From: CAWVSB01 sp036960375
Lineage (GTDB): Bacteria; Pseudomonadota; Gammaproteobacteria; Pseudomonadales; CAWVSB01
DNA: 64,000 bases
Direction of reading: 5' to 3'
Assembly: GCA_036960375.1 (NCBI GenBank)
Contig: JBALVY010000008.1
Coordinates: 62,001 to 126,000, forward strand
This document shows positions 9,449 through 19,900 of this stretch, one piece after another. Positions within the stretch are counted from its first letter, which is position 1. Every line of letters begins with the position of its first letter. Under the pieces are notes generated by a model. It was not told the origin of the DNA, ran no database searches, and saw nothing but the letters and a program-made list of their open reading frames with translations. The position numbers and the translations under genes are program-made.

Positions 9449-10855
9449 CTAAATCCCTCGATCAATATCGATGATGATTTTTTGTTTTCTTTCAAACACT
9501 CGTTGGCCTTTCTGCTCCTGCTTAACCAGGGCGGAAAGATTTTTTACTCGCTTGGTTAGGCTGCTAATGGAGTAATCTTTAAAGCCTGATAACGAGGTCA
9601 CTATTTTGTCATCGAAAGGTTTTAGCCATTTCGGGTCCAGTTTCGATGGCCCCATTAATAAACCAGCAATTGAACCGCAGGTAGCGCCAAAACTGTCGGT
9701 GTCATTACCCTGACTTACTTGCTTACAAATCGCATCGCCGATATCGGTGGCGAAATGGATGGTGTTTATTAAAGTGCCTATTTCCTGATATATTTGGCAA
9801 TGGCAGTACTCACCATATTTGCCGTGTATTTTTGTATAGGCTTCCATCCAGTCGCTTGATGATCTGATTTGTAAAATTGAGTCGGCAACAATTTCATAGA
9901 AACGACTGTTTTTTGGCACAAATTTTAGTGCAAATTCAAATATCTCTATGGGTTCTTCCACCACCGGCGCAAGTGAGATGGCCGCGGCAATAAACATTGA
10001 AGAATAGAGCCCGGTTTTTCGGTGGGTAAAGCTTGCGTCTTTGTAAGCTAGTTCGGCTGCCAATTTGGGCTGGCCAGGGCAGGCGTAACCATAGGCGTCC
10101 ATTCTTATCAGGGCGCCGCAATACTCGTCGCCGGCATTCCAGACTTGAACCCATTCCTTAAGCTGCATCTCGGAGGGATTATTTTCTGATATGGCATCGA
10201 TCGCCGATTTTGCTAGTAAAGTGCGCTCTGGGCCAAAAGTCATGCTCACAGGTAAAAGGTCTAACCACTTTTGGCGTACGTCATTGGTTGAAAACCCCAG
10301 GCCATGTTCTTCTATGACCAACATGCCTATTAATGTGTAGTTGATGTCGTCATCGGCAGCGACATATTGGATGTTTTCCCGAGTAGTTTCTTCCCATGAA
10401 TCATGCCTATTTCCCAGTTGGTCGAGAAAATCGACACTGATGTAGTTTGATATGGGCCATTCATGTATTTTTTCACCCGCCACTTTGAGCATGTCGAGTG
10501 TTGGATTTATTTCAATGGGCTTGCCTAAAATACAACCACACAGCGAACTTTGGAATGCGGCGGCAATTCGGTCCTCAATGTCATGGGGTACGGCGCTTAA
10601 CCAATGCGCCTGTGTTTTATTATCTGCTAGCTCGCATTGTTGCCAAATGTCTTCGAGCTCATCGGGTTCTGTGTATGGCCAGTCGTCTCTGTAATCTAAT
10701 TGATTCAGTTTTTTTGCAAAGCAATCCAGCTCTTCATAGTTGTTGGGCAAAGAACTAAATTCTCTGTCGATACCCCGGATGTCATAACCCTGCTGTCTTT
10801 TATTGGCGATAATAGCTTTGAGACGTTGCTTTAACAGGGTATAGGAGGGCAGCAT
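9449..10855 (-). CDS. ADP-ribosylglycohydrolase family protein
   Basis: About 468 residues. The metal-binding motifs of the ADP-ribosylglycohydrolase fold are present: an Asp-rich segment ADDDINYTLIG in the middle and GNDTDSFGATCGSIAG near the C-terminus. The N-terminal part holds AAAFQSSLCGCILGKP, the usual first motif. No signal peptide, so cytoplasmic. Family members remove ADP-ribose from proteins or nucleosides, or hydrolyse related N-glycosides; the substrate is not evident here. The frame is open to 10903; MLPSYTLLKQ at 10855 is chosen because the extra 16 residues look unlike the family, but neither start has a strong ribosome-binding site. No partner transferase gene is nearby. Confidence 0.8.
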   Translation of the reverse strand: MLPSYTLLKQRLKAIIANKRQQGYDIRGIDREFSSLPNNYEELDCFAKKLNQLDYRDDWPYTEPDELEDIWQQCELADNKTQAHWLSAVPHDIEDRIAAAFQSSLCGCILGKPIEINPTLDMLKVAGEKIHEWPISNYISVDFLDQLGNRHDSWEETTRENIQYVAADDDINYTLIGMLVIEEHGLGFSTNDVRQKWLDLLPVSMTFGPERTLLAKSAIDAISENNPSEMQLKEWVQVWNAGDEYCGALIRMDAYGYACPGQPKLAAELAYKDASFTHRKTGLYSSMFIAAAISLAPVVEEPIEIFEFALKFVPKNSRFYEIVADSILQIRSSSDWMEAYTKIHGKYGEYCHCQIYQEIGTLINTIHFATDIGDAICKQVSQGNDTDSFGATCGSIAGLLMGPSKLDPKWLKPFDDKIVTSLSGFKDYSISSLTKRVKNLSALVKQEQKGQRVFERKQKIIIDIDRGI

Positions 10856-11030
10856 GGGTGATTTTCCGGTGGATACTAACCAATGTATCCTAAAGCATAG
10901 CATCTATAGTAGCGAGCTCCGGGATACTGATTTGATTATTTGTTTTCGCTTAAGAAAATGATTTGTGAATAGAATTGGCATATGGGGATTTATCTACTAA
11001 GGTAGAAAAATAAGTTAAAAGGAGCGATCG

Positions 11031-11335
11031 ATGTTAAAAGGTATCTCAATAGTTCTATCAGTATTTATTATTGTTGGCTGCTCGTCATCCGATGAGCCAT
11101 CTTCCGATACCTTGGAGACTGTACCATCCAACCCAAAAGCTGATGTGGTTTATGTCAACGGGAAAATTTATACGGTCAATGAGGCGCAGCCATGGGCTGA
11201 GTCAATGGTTGTTAAGGGAAGCAAGTGAGCAACAGCTGTATCGATTTTTCTCCTGCCCTGAATTATCCATCGCCAGAGATTGACGGCAGCATGGCACCGC
11301 CTTTGGGAGACGAGCGTTACGATAAATTATCCTGA
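11031..11335 (+). pseudogene. Truncated amidohydrolase (YtcJ-like) lipoprotein gene
   Basis: A good AAGGAG site precedes an ATG that starts a lipoprotein signal (lipobox IVGC) and then the typical N-terminus of YtcJ-type Amidohydro_3 enzymes (ADVVYVNGKIYTVNEAQPW). The frame stops at 11226-11228 right after VVKGSK, where intact homologues go on for about 500 residues. In another frame, 11228-11332 encodes about 35 residues ending in APPLGDERYDKLS and a stop; this fragment is unrecognised and may be a leftover 3' end. The simplest reading is a large internal deletion that left a dead gene. Confidence 0.6.
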
Positions 11336-11451
11336 GTCTGATTTGCCGGTTTATTTGATCAGAAATTGATTGGCCGGTAAAATCACTGACTTATAAAAAT
11401 TAACCCTCTATATTTAGATACTCTTTAGCTAGCAATCAAGGCGTCGTTTAT

Positions 11452-12225
11452 ATGCTTAATATTGAAGACAAAATCACGTTGATAACAGGGTCTACCAAAG
11501 GTATAGGAAGGGCTATAGCTGAAACATTTGTTGAAAAAAAGGCCAGGGTGGTTGTTCACGGTCGTAGTCGAGAAGAGGCAAAAAATCTCTGCTCTTCTAT
11601 TGGAGCGTATGCTTTTGTGGATGGCGATGTCGGAACAGCAGAAGGATGCGAAGGCATCATTCAACAGATGACGGATTTGGGGGAAGTTGAAATACTTGTC
11701 AACAATGCGGGTATTTTCGGTGCACAGGATTTCTTCGAAGCTAGCGACGAGGATTGGTTACAGTACTATCAAGTGAATGTTATGAGTGTTGTGCGCCTAT
11801 GCAGGGCCTTTATGCCTGCAATGCTCAAAAATAATTCAGGCAGGATTATCAATGTATCTAGCGAGTCTGCGATCAAACCACTGCCTCAAATGATTCACTA
11901 TTCTATGACTAAAACCGCGGTTGTCTCTGTTGCGAGAGGGCTGGCGGAATTGACAAAAGGTACAAACGTTACTGTCAATTCTGTATTGCCGGGGCCAACC
12001 TGGACGGCTGGTGTTGAGGCATATTTCGATGGCTTAGCCAATGAAGAAGGAAAGCCTGCCGAAGAGTTGATTAATAACTATTTTGAAGAGCATGAACCAA
12101 GCTCACTTATTCAGCGTTTTGTCGATGTAAATGAAGTGGCAAGTGCGGTGCTGTTTTTGGCAACTAATGGTGCCGTCAACGGTAGCGCGCAACGAGTTGA
12201 GGGCGGTATCATTCGGTCAATATAG
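11452..12225 (+). CDS. SDR family NAD(P)-dependent oxidoreductase
   Basis: A 257-residue classical short-chain dehydrogenase. The nucleotide-binding motif is TGSTKGIG (12-19), NNAG follows near 84-87, catalytic Ser is at about 136-137 and the YxxxK motif is Y150/K154 (YSMTK). It is a cytoplasmic enzyme. It lies alone between the broken amidohydrolase gene and the convergent exported GH17 gene, so context gives no substrate. The fold and class are certain. Confidence 0.88.
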   Translation: MLNIEDKITLITGSTKGIGRAIAETFVEKKARVVVHGRSREEAKNLCSSIGAYAFVDGDVGTAEGCEGIIQQMTDLGEVEILVNNAGIFGAQDFFEASDEDWLQYYQVNVMSVVRLCRAFMPAMLKNNSGRIINVSSESAIKPLPQMIHYSMTKTAVVSVARGLAELTKGTNVTVNSVLPGPTWTAGVEAYFDGLANEEGKPAEELINNYFEEHEPSSLIQRFVDVNEVASAVLFLATNGAVNGSAQRVEGGIIRSI

Positions 12226-12255
12226 ACTGTCAGATCAAGCCTGAGTTACTACAAG

Positions 12256-12279
12256 TTAGTGGCGTGCTTCACGCTCTAA
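12256..12279. terminator. Stem-loop between convergent genes
   Basis: GCGTG (12262-12266) pairs with CACGC (12270-12274) around loop CTT, and TTAG pairs with CTAA outside, with small bulges. It sits between the SDR gene and the convergent GH17 gene. There is no clear T-run, so termination is a weak inference. Confidence 0.35.
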
Positions 12280-12294
12280 TCAGTAGTTCAGGTG

Positions 12295-13380
12295 CTATTG
12301 CGTCATAATTGTGGAGTTATGTTGCATAACTTGCTTCGCTGTTCGATCGACATTGAATAGCCCCCAATGTTTCTCTGCTCCAAGTGGATTGGCCGGGTCG
12401 CCTTTCCAGGGTTCATCAAAAGCTTCAAACCATATAAATGTGGTATTGGTGTTTGTCGCCCATTCTTTAACATCAGTGTAGTGGCGGCTTTGATTCACCT
12501 CGCTCGCGCGTTCGCCAAACTCTATACCAATACTTGCCCAGCCACCTTCCAGTATCACAATGGGGTGTCCTGGCAGTGCCGCTTGTACCCTCTCGATATT
12601 CTCTATTGTGTAGGCCAGAGCCTCATTAATGGTTTTATCCTCCCAGGCGGGATAGGTATGCACACCAATGAAATCCAGCTCGGCAGCAAGCGGGGCACCG
12701 TCACGGATCCACCATTCATAATTGTCGGCAACGGTGACTGGCTGCTTTATCGCCTCTTTGACTTGTCGAACATAGGCGATGACGCTATCGACGCTAACCA
12801 TATGATCGTTCCAGTCAACTAGCGCTTCGTTGCCCACATTCACTGCAATCACGATGTCTGAATACTCACGGGCAAGTTGAATACCTCGGTTGATCTCGGC
12901 CTTATTAACCTGTGTATTTTCGGCAAGCTCTTCTGCAGCAATGGGTTCTTCCAACCAGGCACAGCCTTCGTGGTTGCTTATTTCGGCCTCCAGCCATATG
13001 CCCAGAAGTACCTTAATAGGCAGCTGATGCTTTTGGATTAATTGTAAGGTGGAAGCCGTGTTTTCTTGTGAGTCGTATAGGCGGATGAGTTTGAAATCAT
13101 GTTGCACCAGTATCTCGAGGTCCTCGAGTATTTCTGCATCGCTGGGGTTAACAGCACCTTCACCACGATCAGGGTGTTGTCCTTCGCGAAAGCCGGAATA
13201 GGCAATGCCCATTATTTCGCCTGCAAGCAGATCTTCCACGGGCTGAGAGTAGACGGTCGTAACAGGGTTCAAGTCTGTGTTAGTTGAATTGTCATTAGAC
13301 TCGCATCCTGACAGCGCAGCTAAGGCAAATAGTAGGGTCGATATTACCCGACTGGAGAACCACCTCTGATTAATAGCCAT
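12295..13380 (-). CDS. Exported GH17 beta-1,3-glucanase lipoprotein
   Basis: A 361-residue lipoprotein: signal peptide with lipobox ALSGC, lipidated at C26, followed by a Ser/Asn-rich linker. The rest is a GH17 TIM barrel. The acid/base glutamate is E185 in NVGNEALVDW and the nucleophile E278 in VILEGGW. GH17 enzymes cleave or rearrange beta-1,3-glucans such as laminarin; residue +2 is Glu, not Asp, which fits outer-membrane sorting. It is closely similar to the cytoplasmic GH17 at 21326-22279, sharing YSG.REGQ, HMVSVDS, HTYPAWE and FEAFDEPWKG. It is divergent from the GH16 genes across a 353-base gap, so a shared control region is likely. Confidence 0.88.
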   Translation of the reverse strand: MAINQRWFSSRVISTLLFALAALSGCESNDNSTNTDLNPVTTVYSQPVEDLLAGEIMGIAYSGFREGQHPDRGEGAVNPSDAEILEDLEILVQHDFKLIRLYDSQENTASTLQLIQKHQLPIKVLLGIWLEAEISNHEGCAWLEEPIAAEELAENTQVNKAEINRGIQLAREYSDIVIAVNVGNEALVDWNDHMVSVDSVIAYVRQVKEAIKQPVTVADNYEWWIRDGAPLAAELDFIGVHTYPAWEDKTINEALAYTIENIERVQAALPGHPIVILEGGWASIGIEFGERASEVNQSRHYTDVKEWATNTNTTFIWFEAFDEPWKGDPANPLGAEKHWGLFNVDRTAKQVMQHNSTIMTQ

Positions 13381-13733
13381 ATACGCTCAGATCCCATAAG
13401 TAAGAATAGAAATCCGATCATGGCATGAGAGCCATTGAGTGAATATAGCGATACGGTGAAGTGGGATTCAGGAGAGATAGAATCAGATCTAAACTCAGGG
13501 GCTCAGCACGATGGTATATCCCCCTGCGCCCACAAGAAAGTTCAAAGAGTGTGAAATGGCCGATTGGAAACATTAGATTAATGTCCCTTACTTGCGAGTA
13601 GGTCCTGAAAGACGCACTTCATCGCTTCATTGGGCCGTTTTGCCGCGTTATTGTTGCCGCTGTTCGTAATCGCCGTAAGGTTCTGCCCCTTATGCTTACA
13701 GCGTGCTTCACGCATATAAAGGAATAATTACCC
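13381..13733. promoter_or_regulatory. Divergent control region of the glucanase genes
   Basis: This 353-base stretch has no convincing gene. It should carry the promoters for the GH17 lipoprotein (leftward) and for the GH16/phosphorylase genes (rightward). A short stem-loop, GCGTG-CTT-CACGC at 13701-13713, lies just ahead of the GH16 ribosome-binding site AAAGGA (13718-13723). I see no clear -35/-10 pair or long palindrome. Confidence 0.45.
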
Positions 13734-15341
13734 GTGGGCTTCAGCAGCAAGACCAGAAAGAAATACTTGGCTTATTTGTCGGTATGCAGTATCTCAATCG
13801 GGCTGGTTAGCTGTGGTGGTGGTGGAGGATCCAGCGGGTCAGCTGATTGGGGAGTAACAGTTCCAGCGCCGATTGAGCCGCCTCCCGTTATAGAAGAGCC
13901 GGTTGAGCCTGCTACCGGTTGGGAGCTGGTGTGGAATGATGAGTTTGACGGCAATAGTCTAAATGGATCCAAATGGAACATTCAGTTGGGTGATGGTAGT
14001 GACTATGGAATTCCGGGTTGGGGAAACAATGAGCTGCAGTGGTATCAGGCTGAAAACATCGCGGTGGAAGATGGAAAGCTGTTAATAACGGCACGACAGG
14101 AGAGCACCAATGGCTATCCGTATAGCTCCGGGAGACTAAGAACAAGCGGAAAGTACGACACCCGATACGGACGTATTGAGGCGAGTATTCAGGTTCCTGC
14201 TGGTGTCGGGCTTTGGTCGGCTTTTTGGATGTTGCCGACTGATTCGCAATATGGCGGATGGGCCTCTGGCGGAGAGATCGACATTATGGAGGTGATTAAT
14301 GCCGGTACAACAAATGAAGTGCTAGGCACCGTTCACTATGGCATGGCGTGGCCTCTTAACCAGCAGGCGGGCAGGTCGCATCCGGTCTTTGCTGAGGACG
14401 GGTTTCATACCTATGCCATTGAGTGGGAGCAGGATGAAATTCGCTGGTACCTCGATGATATTCACTACCACACAGTCAGCTCTGCAACATGGTGGAGCTA
14501 TTTTTATGGCGGTCCCAGTATCGGTTATACCTCCAATACACTCGCTCCATTTGATCAGGACTTTCATCTATTACTTAACCTGGCTGTTGGTGGAAACCTG
14601 CCTGGAGCCGTTGGATCAGCTACGGTATTTCCTTCGGCGTTAGCAGTGGATTATGTGCGGATATACAAATGTGATTCTGGCAATCAGGATGGCACCGGCT
14701 GTCGCAGCGATATTAACCCCTCAGTGGCTGCTCCTGCCGCTGAGAATGTGACTATTTCCAGTTACGATCTATATACCAACAGTGTTCAGTCCCTGAGTTG
14801 GATTGTTGAAGGCAAAACTGTCTCCAGAGGGCTTACATTTGGCTCTCTCGGGAGTAATAACGGTGCGATGGTTATTAGCGAAATTAACGCCGAAGATACC
14901 GCGCATGGAACAGTCGTTTATCTGTATACAGCAAATTCTGGTGATTTTTCGGTTTATGCAGCCGATGGCAATGCCATTGGCCTCACGGGTATGGGTAATA
15001 ATCCCAACTGGTGGGAATTGCATGCCGGCGAGTTGATGTTTGACCTCTATATCGACAGTAGCGGTACTGACCCGGATAGCAACCTGTTTATTGGGATGAG
15101 TAGTGCAGGGCAGGCTGCAGGGCGTGTTGAACTGAAGGTGTCGGATTTACCGCAGAATCAGTGGACGTCTATCATCGTTAAGCTAAATGACTTATTGGCC
15201 AATTCTATAGATCAATCTCTGGATACATCAGCATTGCGTGGTCTTTTTGTGCTGGAGCCTACCAGCTATGCATCCCTGCAGTTGGATAACATCAAGTTAG
15301 TGTGTGGTCATCCTTCCTCTTGCGGAGTTTTAGCTCCCTAA
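13734..15341 (+). CDS. GH16 endo-beta-1,3-glucanase lipoprotein with ExoP-like domain
   Basis: A 535-residue outer-membrane-type lipoprotein: signal peptide with lipobox LVSC, lipidated at C27 and followed by a Gly/Ser then Pro/Glu linker. Residues about 62-313 are a GH16 laminarinase-like domain with the catalytic EIDIME at 181-186 (E181 nucleophile, E186 acid/base). Residues about 335-535 form a beta-sandwich resembling the ExoP galactose-binding-like C-terminal domain, probably for polysaccharide binding. The start is GTG with AAAGGA 10 bases upstream. It begins the rightward glucanase gene set and would make the first endo-cuts in laminarin-type glucan at the cell surface. Confidence 0.9.
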   Translation: MGFSSKTRKKYLAYLSVCSISIGLVSCGGGGGSSGSADWGVTVPAPIEPPPVIEEPVEPATGWELVWNDEFDGNSLNGSKWNIQLGDGSDYGIPGWGNNELQWYQAENIAVEDGKLLITARQESTNGYPYSSGRLRTSGKYDTRYGRIEASIQVPAGVGLWSAFWMLPTDSQYGGWASGGEIDIMEVINAGTTNEVLGTVHYGMAWPLNQQAGRSHPVFAEDGFHTYAIEWEQDEIRWYLDDIHYHTVSSATWWSYFYGGPSIGYTSNTLAPFDQDFHLLLNLAVGGNLPGAVGSATVFPSALAVDYVRIYKCDSGNQDGTGCRSDINPSVAAPAAENVTISSYDLYTNSVQSLSWIVEGKTVSRGLTFGSLGSNNGAMVISEINAEDTAHGTVVYLYTANSGDFSVYAADGNAIGLTGMGNNPNWWELHAGELMFDLYIDSSGTDPDSNLFIGMSSAGQAAGRVELKVSDLPQNQWTSIIVKLNDLLANSIDQSLDTSALRGLFVLEPTSYASLQLDNIKLVCGHPSSCGVLAP

Positions 15342-15517
15342 GTCAGCGTATCACGAAGACAGGCACGCAATTTCTCCCTTGTCGCGTTGCAAGTCCGTTT
15401 TATCCTGTTTGTATTGCATCACTCTCTATACGCCGTATCGTTCCCCTCATTATGCCGGGTTTGTGGTCTGTATTGGCTGTGTTTTTGTGTGCTGTTTGTA
15501 ACCAGGGGGATGATCAG

Positions 15518-16873
15518 ATGAAAAGCCATTGTTATACATATTCAGTATTCGTCGCTCTGGTTTTTCTTTCAGGCTGGCTTTCTGCCAATACTGAGACTCC
15601 AGATACACGGCGTGGCGTCGCGTTCCAAAACGATTCCCTGATTTGGGCCGTAAATGTGGGGGGTCCAGAATATGTTGGTGTCGACGGTATAAGCTATGGG
15701 GCCGATACGGGTGTAGTGACAGGTGAGGTAGAGCAGATAGCAGAGATTCTTGGCTCGCAGGATAGTTTTATCTACAAGAGCTATCGATTCGGTGATGTGC
15801 AGATCCACCAGCCAATCGAAAACGGCGTCTATAACATAAGTTTTAAATTCGCAGAGCCTGAAGATGTAGGCCTGGGGGGACGTGTATTCAGTGTTATGGT
15901 TGAAGGTCAGAAATTGATCAGTAATCTAGACGTAAGGTCACTGCGAGACGGTCAACAACTCTCCGCTCATATGCACAGTACTACAGATATAGAAGTCAGT
16001 GACGGGCAGCTCGATATTGTGTTCGAAGCATCTGCAGGCAAGCCCATATTGAATGCTTTTATTGTGCGAAAGACGGTCACCGATCCCAGGCCCTGGCAGC
16101 TCGTGTGGAGCGATGAGTTTGACTATGAAGGCGCTCCTGATACAGACAAATGGAATATCGACATTTGGCCAGCGATGCTGGTAAATGGTGAGGATCAGAC
16201 GTATACCGATCGGGCAAAAAATGTTCGAGTTGAGGACGGAAAGTTAATTCTCGAGGCCTATAAAGAGCCTCATGCCGGTGCTGAGTACAGCTCGGGGAGG
16301 ATACACTCTCAGGGCAAAGGTGACTTTTTGTATGGCAAGGCAGAGATACGCGCGAAAATACCGGCTGGACAGGGTACCTGGCCAGCAATTTGGATGTTGC
16401 CAAGCGATCCTTACAAATATTCTACTAGCTGTGAAGAAAACGAAGCTTGGCATGGCAGCTCGAGTTGTGATGCGTGGCCTAACTCCGGTGAAATTGACAT
16501 CATGGAGCACGTGGGCTTCGACATGAACCGGATACACGGGTCAGCACATAACAAAGCCTATTATTGGGAGAACTTCGAACAACGTAAAGGTATTGTCGAG
16601 GGCCAAGATCTGGATAAGGCATTTCATTTGTATTCAATTGAATGGACGCCAGATGACATGACGATAATGCTTGATGGAAATCCCTTCTTTTACTATTCCA
16701 ACGAGAAGACTGGCTGGCGAGCCTGGCCCTACGATCATCCCTATCACATTATCCTGAATTTGGCCGTAGGTGGGTTTTGGGGACGAAAGGGCGGTCCAAT
16801 TGATGACAGTATTTTCCCAGTGCGAATGGAAGTTGATTATGTCCGTGTTTTTAAATTGATAGAAAATGGCTAA
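15518..16873 (+). CDS. Secreted malectin-GH16 beta-glucanase
   Basis: A 451-residue secreted enzyme. The signal peptide ends near LSA-N at about 23. Residues about 41-186 match a malectin (di-glucose-binding) domain, beginning SLIWAVNVGGPEYVG. Residues about 192-450 are a GH16 domain with the catalytic EIDIME at 325-330. The start is set at the ATG at 15518, because AGGGGGA lies 8 bases upstream and a clean signal peptide follows; the frame is open to 15302, and an ATG at 15452 could give a hydrophobic lead with a lipobox-like FLCAVC. It would hydrolyse beta-1,3 (or mixed-linkage) glucan in the periplasm or outside. Confidence 0.87.
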   Translation: MKSHCYTYSVFVALVFLSGWLSANTETPDTRRGVAFQNDSLIWAVNVGGPEYVGVDGISYGADTGVVTGEVEQIAEILGSQDSFIYKSYRFGDVQIHQPIENGVYNISFKFAEPEDVGLGGRVFSVMVEGQKLISNLDVRSLRDGQQLSAHMHSTTDIEVSDGQLDIVFEASAGKPILNAFIVRKTVTDPRPWQLVWSDEFDYEGAPDTDKWNIDIWPAMLVNGEDQTYTDRAKNVRVEDGKLILEAYKEPHAGAEYSSGRIHSQGKGDFLYGKAEIRAKIPAGQGTWPAIWMLPSDPYKYSTSCEENEAWHGSSSCDAWPNSGEIDIMEHVGFDMNRIHGSAHNKAYYWENFEQRKGIVEGQDLDKAFHLYSIEWTPDDMTIMLDGNPFFYYSNEKTGWRAWPYDHPYHIILNLAVGGFWGRKGGPIDDSIFPVRMEVDYVRVFKLIENG

Positions 16874-16926
16874 TAGAACCATTTTATTTCTGGCGTTCCA
16901 TTGCAGTAAGAGACAGGTGTTAGCGA

Positions 16927-19900
16927 ATGAATAATCACATGAGAGATAACAATTCAGTGACGGGCGAATTTATAAGCCTTGGCGGAGAGCGTTATTACGC
17001 GATACGCCAAGTTGACAAAATGGCGCCATTTTTTATTAGCCTTATATCGGACAGTGATCACTGGTTGTTTGTATCGTCAACGGGTGGCTTGACGGCAGGA
17101 AGGGTATCGCCTGAGACAGCACTTTTCCCCTATGTAACCGTCGATAAGATACACGAAAGTGCTATCAATACAGGTAGTAAAACAGTACTGCGCGTAAATT
17201 TGGATGGCAACAACCATGAATGGGAGCCGTTTAATACAGAGCATGACGGGCGCTTTGTCATTAGTCGTAACCTGTACAAAAACGTATTGGGCAACAAGCT
17301 GTGCTTCGAAGAAATTAATCACGACCTTCAGTTGGCTTTTCGTTATAGCTGGCTGACCAGTGACAACTACGGTTTTACACGCCAATGCGAATTGCAGAAT
17401 ATGGCTGAGCGTAGTGTGACAGTCGATTTGCTCGACGGTTTACAGAATATCTTGCCCGCTGGTACGCCGCGTTTTACGCAGACTAACTCCAGCAACCTGG
17501 TTGACGCCTATAAGTGGAGTGAGCTCGATGAGTCAACGGGTCTCGCTTTCTTTACACTTTATTCTGGCATAGCGGATAAAGCCGAACCTTGTGAGTCGCT
17601 AAAGGCCAATACAGTGTTTTGCTTAGGTCTCGACGCACCCAAGGTATTGCTCTGCTCAGAGCAGTTAGAGAATTTTCGCCTTGGCTTTCCCCTGAAACAG
17701 GAAGTCCATAAACGCGGTATTCGTGGTGCTTATCTGGTCAACAGTCGTCTTCAGCTCGCTGCCAGCGAGTCACAGCAATGGCAGCTGGTGGCGAATTTGG
17801 AGCAGAGTCAGAGTCAGGCCGTTCAGTTACGCAGGCAGCTGGCCGAACCCGCTACAGTGACAAAAGCGATAGCACAGTCAATTGACGCTGGTTCTGATGG
17901 GCTGGCACGTATTATGGCTGCGGGTGACGGTTTTCAGTCAACCGGCGAGGAAAATGTTAGCGCGCATCACTATGCCAACGTACTATTTAATATTTTGCGT
18001 GGTGGCGTATTTGACGATCAGTACACGGTGTCGTCCAGTGATTTTTCCAGCACTATCAATATGTTTAACCAGGATGTCTATCAGCGCCACCAGGCAATTC
18101 TTGAAGCTTTGCCAGAGCAGCTGGATTTTACCCGGCTATTGTCGACAATTAAGCAGCAGGAGGATCCGCAGTTACAGCGCCTCGCTTCGGAGTATCTGCC
18201 TATTACCTTTGGTCGTCGTCATGGCGACCCCAGCCGTCCCTGGAACCAGTTTGCTATTAAGCTAAAGGACGAAAACGGCGACAGATTACTGTCTTATCAG
18301 GGCAATTGGCGCGACATTTTTCAAAATTGGGAAGCACTGACCTTTAGCTATCCTGAGTTTATTGAGAGTGTTATAGCGAAATTTGTCAATGCATCCACCA
18401 TGGATGGCTATAACCCTTATCGCATCACTAAAGAGGGTATCGACTGGGAAGTCGAAGAACCCGATGACCCGTGGAGCTATATCGGTTACTGGGGTGATCA
18501 TCAGATCATCTATCTACAAAAAATGCTGGAACTTTCCAACCAGTTTCATCCTGATCGGCTTAGTAATCTGCTGCATCAGCCAATTTACTGTTATGCCAAT
18601 GTCCCCTACCGGATAAAGACTTTTGCCGCCTTGCTGGATGACGCCAAGAGTACTGTCGACTACGACGAAGACTTGGCCGGTACGATAGAGCAGCGTGTTG
18701 AGCGCATGGGTGCTGATGGCAAGCTGGTACTGGATGTTAATGGCGAGGTCTATCAGGTTAATTTACTTGAAAAACTGCTAGTGCCTCTATTGGCTAAACT
18801 GGGCAACCTGGTTGTCGACGGAGGCATTTGGCTCAATACCCAGCGTCCGGAGTGGAATGATGCTAATAACGCGCTGGTCGGCCAGGGTTTGTCGATGGTC
18901 ACGCTGTATTATATGCGTCGCTATGTGAGTTTTATGCAGCAGCTGTTGGCAGAGGAATCTGAATCGGCGACCCTATCAAATGAAGTGAGCCATTGGTTGG
19001 TGGATACCGCCAGTGCGCTCAGTAAAGCACGTCCGTTATTAGGAGCGGGCTCAATTAGTGCCGCTCAACGCTACCAATTAATTGAGGAGCTAGGTCAGGC
19101 GGCCAGTCGTTATCGGCTGGCGGTTTACCGGCAGGAATCATTCTCCGGCAAGGTGGTTCAGCCTGTCTCCAAGATCAGGGAACTGTTGGATGATGCGCTT
19201 GCGGTAATCGATCATACAATGAACACCAATCGGCGCGAGGACGGCCTGTTTCACGCCTACAATCTACTGGATTTGCAAGCGCAGGCGGTGAATGTCGATA
19301 CGCTCTATCCTATGCTGGAGGGGCAGGTTGCTGCGCTTAGCGCTGGTTCTCTTGAGCCACAGGAGGCGGTGTCTGTACTGGATGCACTGTTTGATAGCGA
19401 CGTCTATCGACCCGATCAGCAGACCTTTATGTTGTATCCGGACCGACAGCTGCCGAGTTTTCTGAACAAGAACCGAATATCTGCAGAGCAGATCGATGCG
19501 ATACCCTTGCTCGGTGAGATGCTCGCTCAAGAAGATTACCGCATAGTTGAGCAAGATGTAGAGGGCGATTACCGCTTTAATGCTGATTTCACCAATGTGG
19601 GTGATCTAAATTCTCGGCTTGAACTGTTGGTTCCTGAGTATGGTTCGCAGCTAAAAGTCGCCAGCGACTTAATAAGATCATTATACGAGCAGGTATTCAA
19701 TCACCAGGAATTTACCGGCCGCTCGGGTGGTATGTTTGGTTTCGAAGGGCTCGGTTGTGTCTATTGGCATATGGTGGCCAAATTGCTATTGGCGGTAAAT
19801 GAAAATTTCTTTGCTGCAGTTGAGCAAGGTACCGATAAGGCGACCTGTCAGCGTTTGGGCTCATTATATTATCGTGTGCGTGAAGGCATAGGATTTAACA

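Noticed and set aside
12262..13713. The same 13-base hairpin GCGTGCTTCACGC on both sides of the exported GH17 gene
   Set aside because: Exact 13-mer repeats are expected by chance in a window of this size; no target-site duplication or transposase supports a mobile element.
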